A stretch of DNA of 64,000 nt from Chondrosia reniformis (taxonomy: Eukaryota; Porifera; Demospongiae; Chondrillida; Chondrillidae): positions 5,581,673 through 5,645,672 of the forward strand of contig OX359197.1 in NCBI GenBank assembly GCA_947172415.1. Direction: 5' to 3'. The position numbers were made by a program, and so were the translations under genes. Each line of letters starts with the position of its first letter. Positions within the stretch are counted from its first letter, which is position 1. Shown in pieces: positions 61,587-64,000 of this stretch. Below the pieces are notes generated by a model. That model was not told where the DNA came from, did no database searches, and saw nothing but the letters and a program-made list of their open reading frames with translations.

Positions 61587-61810
61587 CACTTTTTAGTATT
61601 TCTTTCTATTTCTATAATAATAACTTGTCTAAAAAATATATAATAGATAAAATTGGCGACCAGTATTGGTACAGTATAACTGAAACTGTCTCTGTTTTGT
61701 TTTTCTAAAATCCAGAGTATAGCCTCATAGCTTTAAGAGCTTCAGATCTTGATGTCCCCTTATATTTCCCAATGGGTTAAAAGGGGTGTGTCTCGATCTG
61801 CCGCACCAAC

Positions 61811-62461
61811 ATGGATCACGTGCATAAGCTTGCCGTTATCTTTGTACTTGCTCAAGCACTCTCCCATGCCTTCTACTTCCAGAGACCGCTCGCCGAACAA
61901 GGTCGGTCCCAAGGTAGCTTGCCTAGGAAGTATCCGAAGTTTCCACTTTTCCGTCAATGCGATCCGAAATGGGCCAAAGATTTGATGGGATTGAAGAATT
62001 GTTCCGTAGAAACATGTTCGGGGTCTAGTCGGGGACGGGACACCATCTGTGATCAAGGCTGCGCTATGTCGAGCCTAAGTATGGCTCTAAACGGTTTTGG
62101 CTACAAGATTGACTCCAAGGAAATCATTGACCCAGCGACATTGAACGACTGGCTGGTCAATAATGTTGGCTACGACTGCTCTGCTGGAGATTGTAACAAC
62201 CTAAACCTGGCTCAGATGCACACTTTAAATAGCAGTGTTAATTTTATAGGTGATTTTCCGACAAGCAAAATCGGTATTGATGGCATGCTCAAGTATATCT
62301 CTGAAGAGTTGATTATACTGGCTCATGTTCACGATAGGACTCATTGGGTTTTGGTTGATGCCTACGATCAGAAAGGGGAATTCCAGGTGCTTGACCCATA
62401 CTACAACACCACACGCTACAACTTTACTTCTATCAGTGACATTCTTGTGTATAAAATGTAG
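61811..62461 (+). CDS. Secreted C39-like cysteine peptidase domain protein
   Basis: A 216-aa intronless gene. The N-terminus is a signal peptide (HKLAVIFVLAQALSHAF), so the protein should be exported. The body resembles the peptidase C39-like family: QCDPKWAKDLMG near residue 50, ICDQGCAMSSLSMALNGFG with the likely nucleophile Cys84, DRTHWVLVDAY with His178, and VLDPYY with Asp195. Extra Cys residues (64, 69, 80, 123, 128) could form disulfides. The family is mainly bacterial, with copies in some eukaryotes; a single exon in an intron-rich neighbourhood is compatible with old lateral transfer or retroposition. It starts 224 bp after the SEC11 stop. Substrate unknown. Confidence 0.85.
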   Translation: MDHVHKLAVIFVLAQALSHAFYFQRPLAEQGRSQGSLPRKYPKFPLFRQCDPKWAKDLMGLKNCSVETCSGSSRGRDTICDQGCAMSSLSMALNGFGYKIDSKEIIDPATLNDWLVNNVGYDCSAGDCNNLNLAQMHTLNSSVNFIGDFPTSKIGIDGMLKYISEELIILAHVHDRTHWVLVDAYDQKGEFQVLDPYYNTTRYNFTSISDILVYKM

Positions 62462-64000
62462 TGGTTTCACGTAGATGACAATTCTTCATGATACCCGTTA
62501 GTTTTAAAACAATCTTATGGCTTATGGCTTAAGGCTACATTGCTCTACTATAAATGTACCATACACACGTCTAAGATCAAAACAGAGTAAGTATCTATAT
62601 AATTCTTAATTTACTGCATGTACAAAAGGATTACATGTAAAGATACCAACTGATCATGAAAGCACCAACTACAATGTGCACAATAAGTGTATACAGTATA
62701 TGTGATTATTATCTGAGGATGCAATCAATTAACTTGATAGCTGTATGGTGGTTCAACATTACAAAGTTATGTTTAGAGCTTTGAAACATCCTTTACTTTG
62801 GGCTATAAGACACTGAACACAGGATCAGGATCAGGAGGTTTCAGTGCTGGCCTGGCTCATAGCCGCGTATCACAACGGATTAATTTTGCAGTGCTTTAAT
62901 AAGCCCCTTCCTTTTTTTACCTCCTGATCATGACTAGTTCGAGAAAGTGCAGTCTGACACGTGAGACGCCTACGCAATCTTTGGAAATACAGTGGACCCC
63001 CGCTTATCCATAATTGGTTAGTCTATGGCTTATCCGGCAGTTCGGATTATCCGGCCTTAGATTCCGTTTCTAATTAACGTCCATCGTTTAATAGCGTGTA
63101 CGAGTTTACGACAATGGCTAGCTGTAGCGATGTCTCCTCGAAAAGGAAGCGTAGTTGTGATACAAAGACTAAACTAACTTATTTGAACTAATCACTCGAC
63201 GAAATCAACCGAAATACTACTCGTTCCTCGCTTGAAAATCTCGGTCGAGGCAGCGTTTCTTTTGCTTCACACATCCGTTGGGTCCGGATAAGCGAGGGTT
63301 CACTGTACAGAATTCTCCATTCGGAAACGTGGTTGTCGCTGCGGCACTTGAACTTTTCCACTTAAGAGGCGGTGAACTACAGAAACTATGGGAAACGGGC
63401 AAACGGTAAGACTAGTGTGAGCACTGAGGCTGAAGGTGGTAATTTACGATAAGAGAGGCGCGGAATTTAGGGCTTGTCTTCAATGCTCTGCTTAACTTTT
63501 AAACCATATTTTAGAGGAAATTATAGGCTACCACAAGTCAATGGATGAACAAACCATAATCCAGGGGGAAGGGGGGTTGCAACCACTGTTTTCTAGATTA
63601 TTCAGCTGATGCTAATGTATAATATATAATCTATTATTATTATTATATCTGTGGTTTTAGTGTTTATATACTGGGTTGATCATTATGATAAGGTTAGGTT
63701 TGCATAAACAATTATAGTATCAGGGAGTACGGTAGTACTCCTTATGTAGGGATGACACGGTTTTTTTCGTTTTCGCCATACATTGGTATAGGAGCGAAAT
63801 CCCGAAATAGGCCGAAAATCGACAAAACAAGGCTATGTATAGCTAAATATACAATATACATACTCTAAATAGACCTTAAAAGCAAGCGGATATGTCCCGC
63901 TGGCGAAATAATAAACCTTAAAAATTCCCATTTTCGTCTTCTTCATATTCTTCTTCGTCAGCCATAACTAAAAAAACTATATAAGCTTTTGGACTAATTG
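62462..64000. other. Spacer with transposon remnant
   Basis: Apart from the pogo-like element no gene was recognised. The last 250 bp are richer in CpG than elsewhere. A 15-codon acidic frame on the - strand (63965-63918, MADEEEYEEDENGNF) ends in a stop and is not supported as a gene. Confidence 0.55.
62990..63305 (+). mobile_element. Pogo/Tigger-like MITE with transposase start remnant
   Basis: The ends CAGTGGACCCCCGCTTATCC and GGATAAGCGAGGGTTCACTG form a 20-bp inverted repeat with three mismatches, flanked by TA on both sides. At 63114 a frame starts MASCSDVSSKRKRSCDTKTK and stops after about 25 codons, like the beginning of a pogo-type transposase. It is an internally deleted derivative. 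Confidence 0.8.

Noticed and set aside
63918-63965. Short acidic - strand frame starting MADEEEYEEDEN
   Set aside because: It stops after 15 codons with no good donor before the stop; too short to support a gene.

Overview
The window is animal DNA: AT-rich, with many short GT-AG introns, tightly packed genes and clear metazoan orthologues (CELF/Bruno, FAH, SEC11). The gene types fit a demosponge, probably Amphimedon or a relative: a giant secreted protein built from bacterial-looking CARDB, YD/RHS and EGF modules, an ankyrin-rich TRP-like channel, and very short intergenic gaps. The species is inferred; no marker gene settles it.

Layout. (1) About 391-13871, + strand: a 5'-truncated gene for an ankyrin-repeat TRP-like channel, about 32 exons in the window, with MITEs in its introns. 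(2) 13872-15054: a spacer with a Helitron/PIF1 helicase fragment and a small inverted-repeat element. (3) 15055-45989, - strand: about 40 exons encoding a protein of roughly 4,100 aa with, in order, signal peptide, Cys/Trp-rich N-terminal module, Ig-like/HYR-like repeats, at least eight CARDB-type repeats, PPC/IPT-like domains, about 20 YD repeats, an RHS core, bacterial surface-protein domains, two EGF-like domains and a terminal FN3. No transmembrane helix was found, so it is probably secreted. (4) One coding exon of that gene is split by a 9.9-kb EnSpm/CACTA-type DNA transposon (30934-40865) with CACTG termini, a 3-bp TTA duplication, a Tnp2-like DDE transposase, two further genes, a 49-bp satellite and a complete type I hammerhead ribozyme. 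(5) 46-48.5 kb: gene-poor spacer. (6) 48480-54957, - strand: CELF RNA-binding protein. (7) 55118-59825, - strand: fumarylacetoacetase. (8) 59960-61586, + strand: SEC11 signal peptidase subunit, divergent from FAH across 134 bp. (9) 61811-62461, + strand: intronless secreted C39-like cysteine peptidase. (10) 62462-64000: spacer with a pogo-like MITE.

The main novelty is the combination in 15-46 kb: a bacterial-style giant extracellular protein gene, and inside one of its exons a CACTA element whose presumptive transposase 3' UTR carries a hammerhead self-cleaving motif with every invariant core base. Removing the element together with one TTA copy restores the exon frame exactly, which suggests a recent, possibly polymorphic insertion.

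Exon borders were read by eye from splice sites and reading phase. Most are internally consistent, but none has transcript support here.
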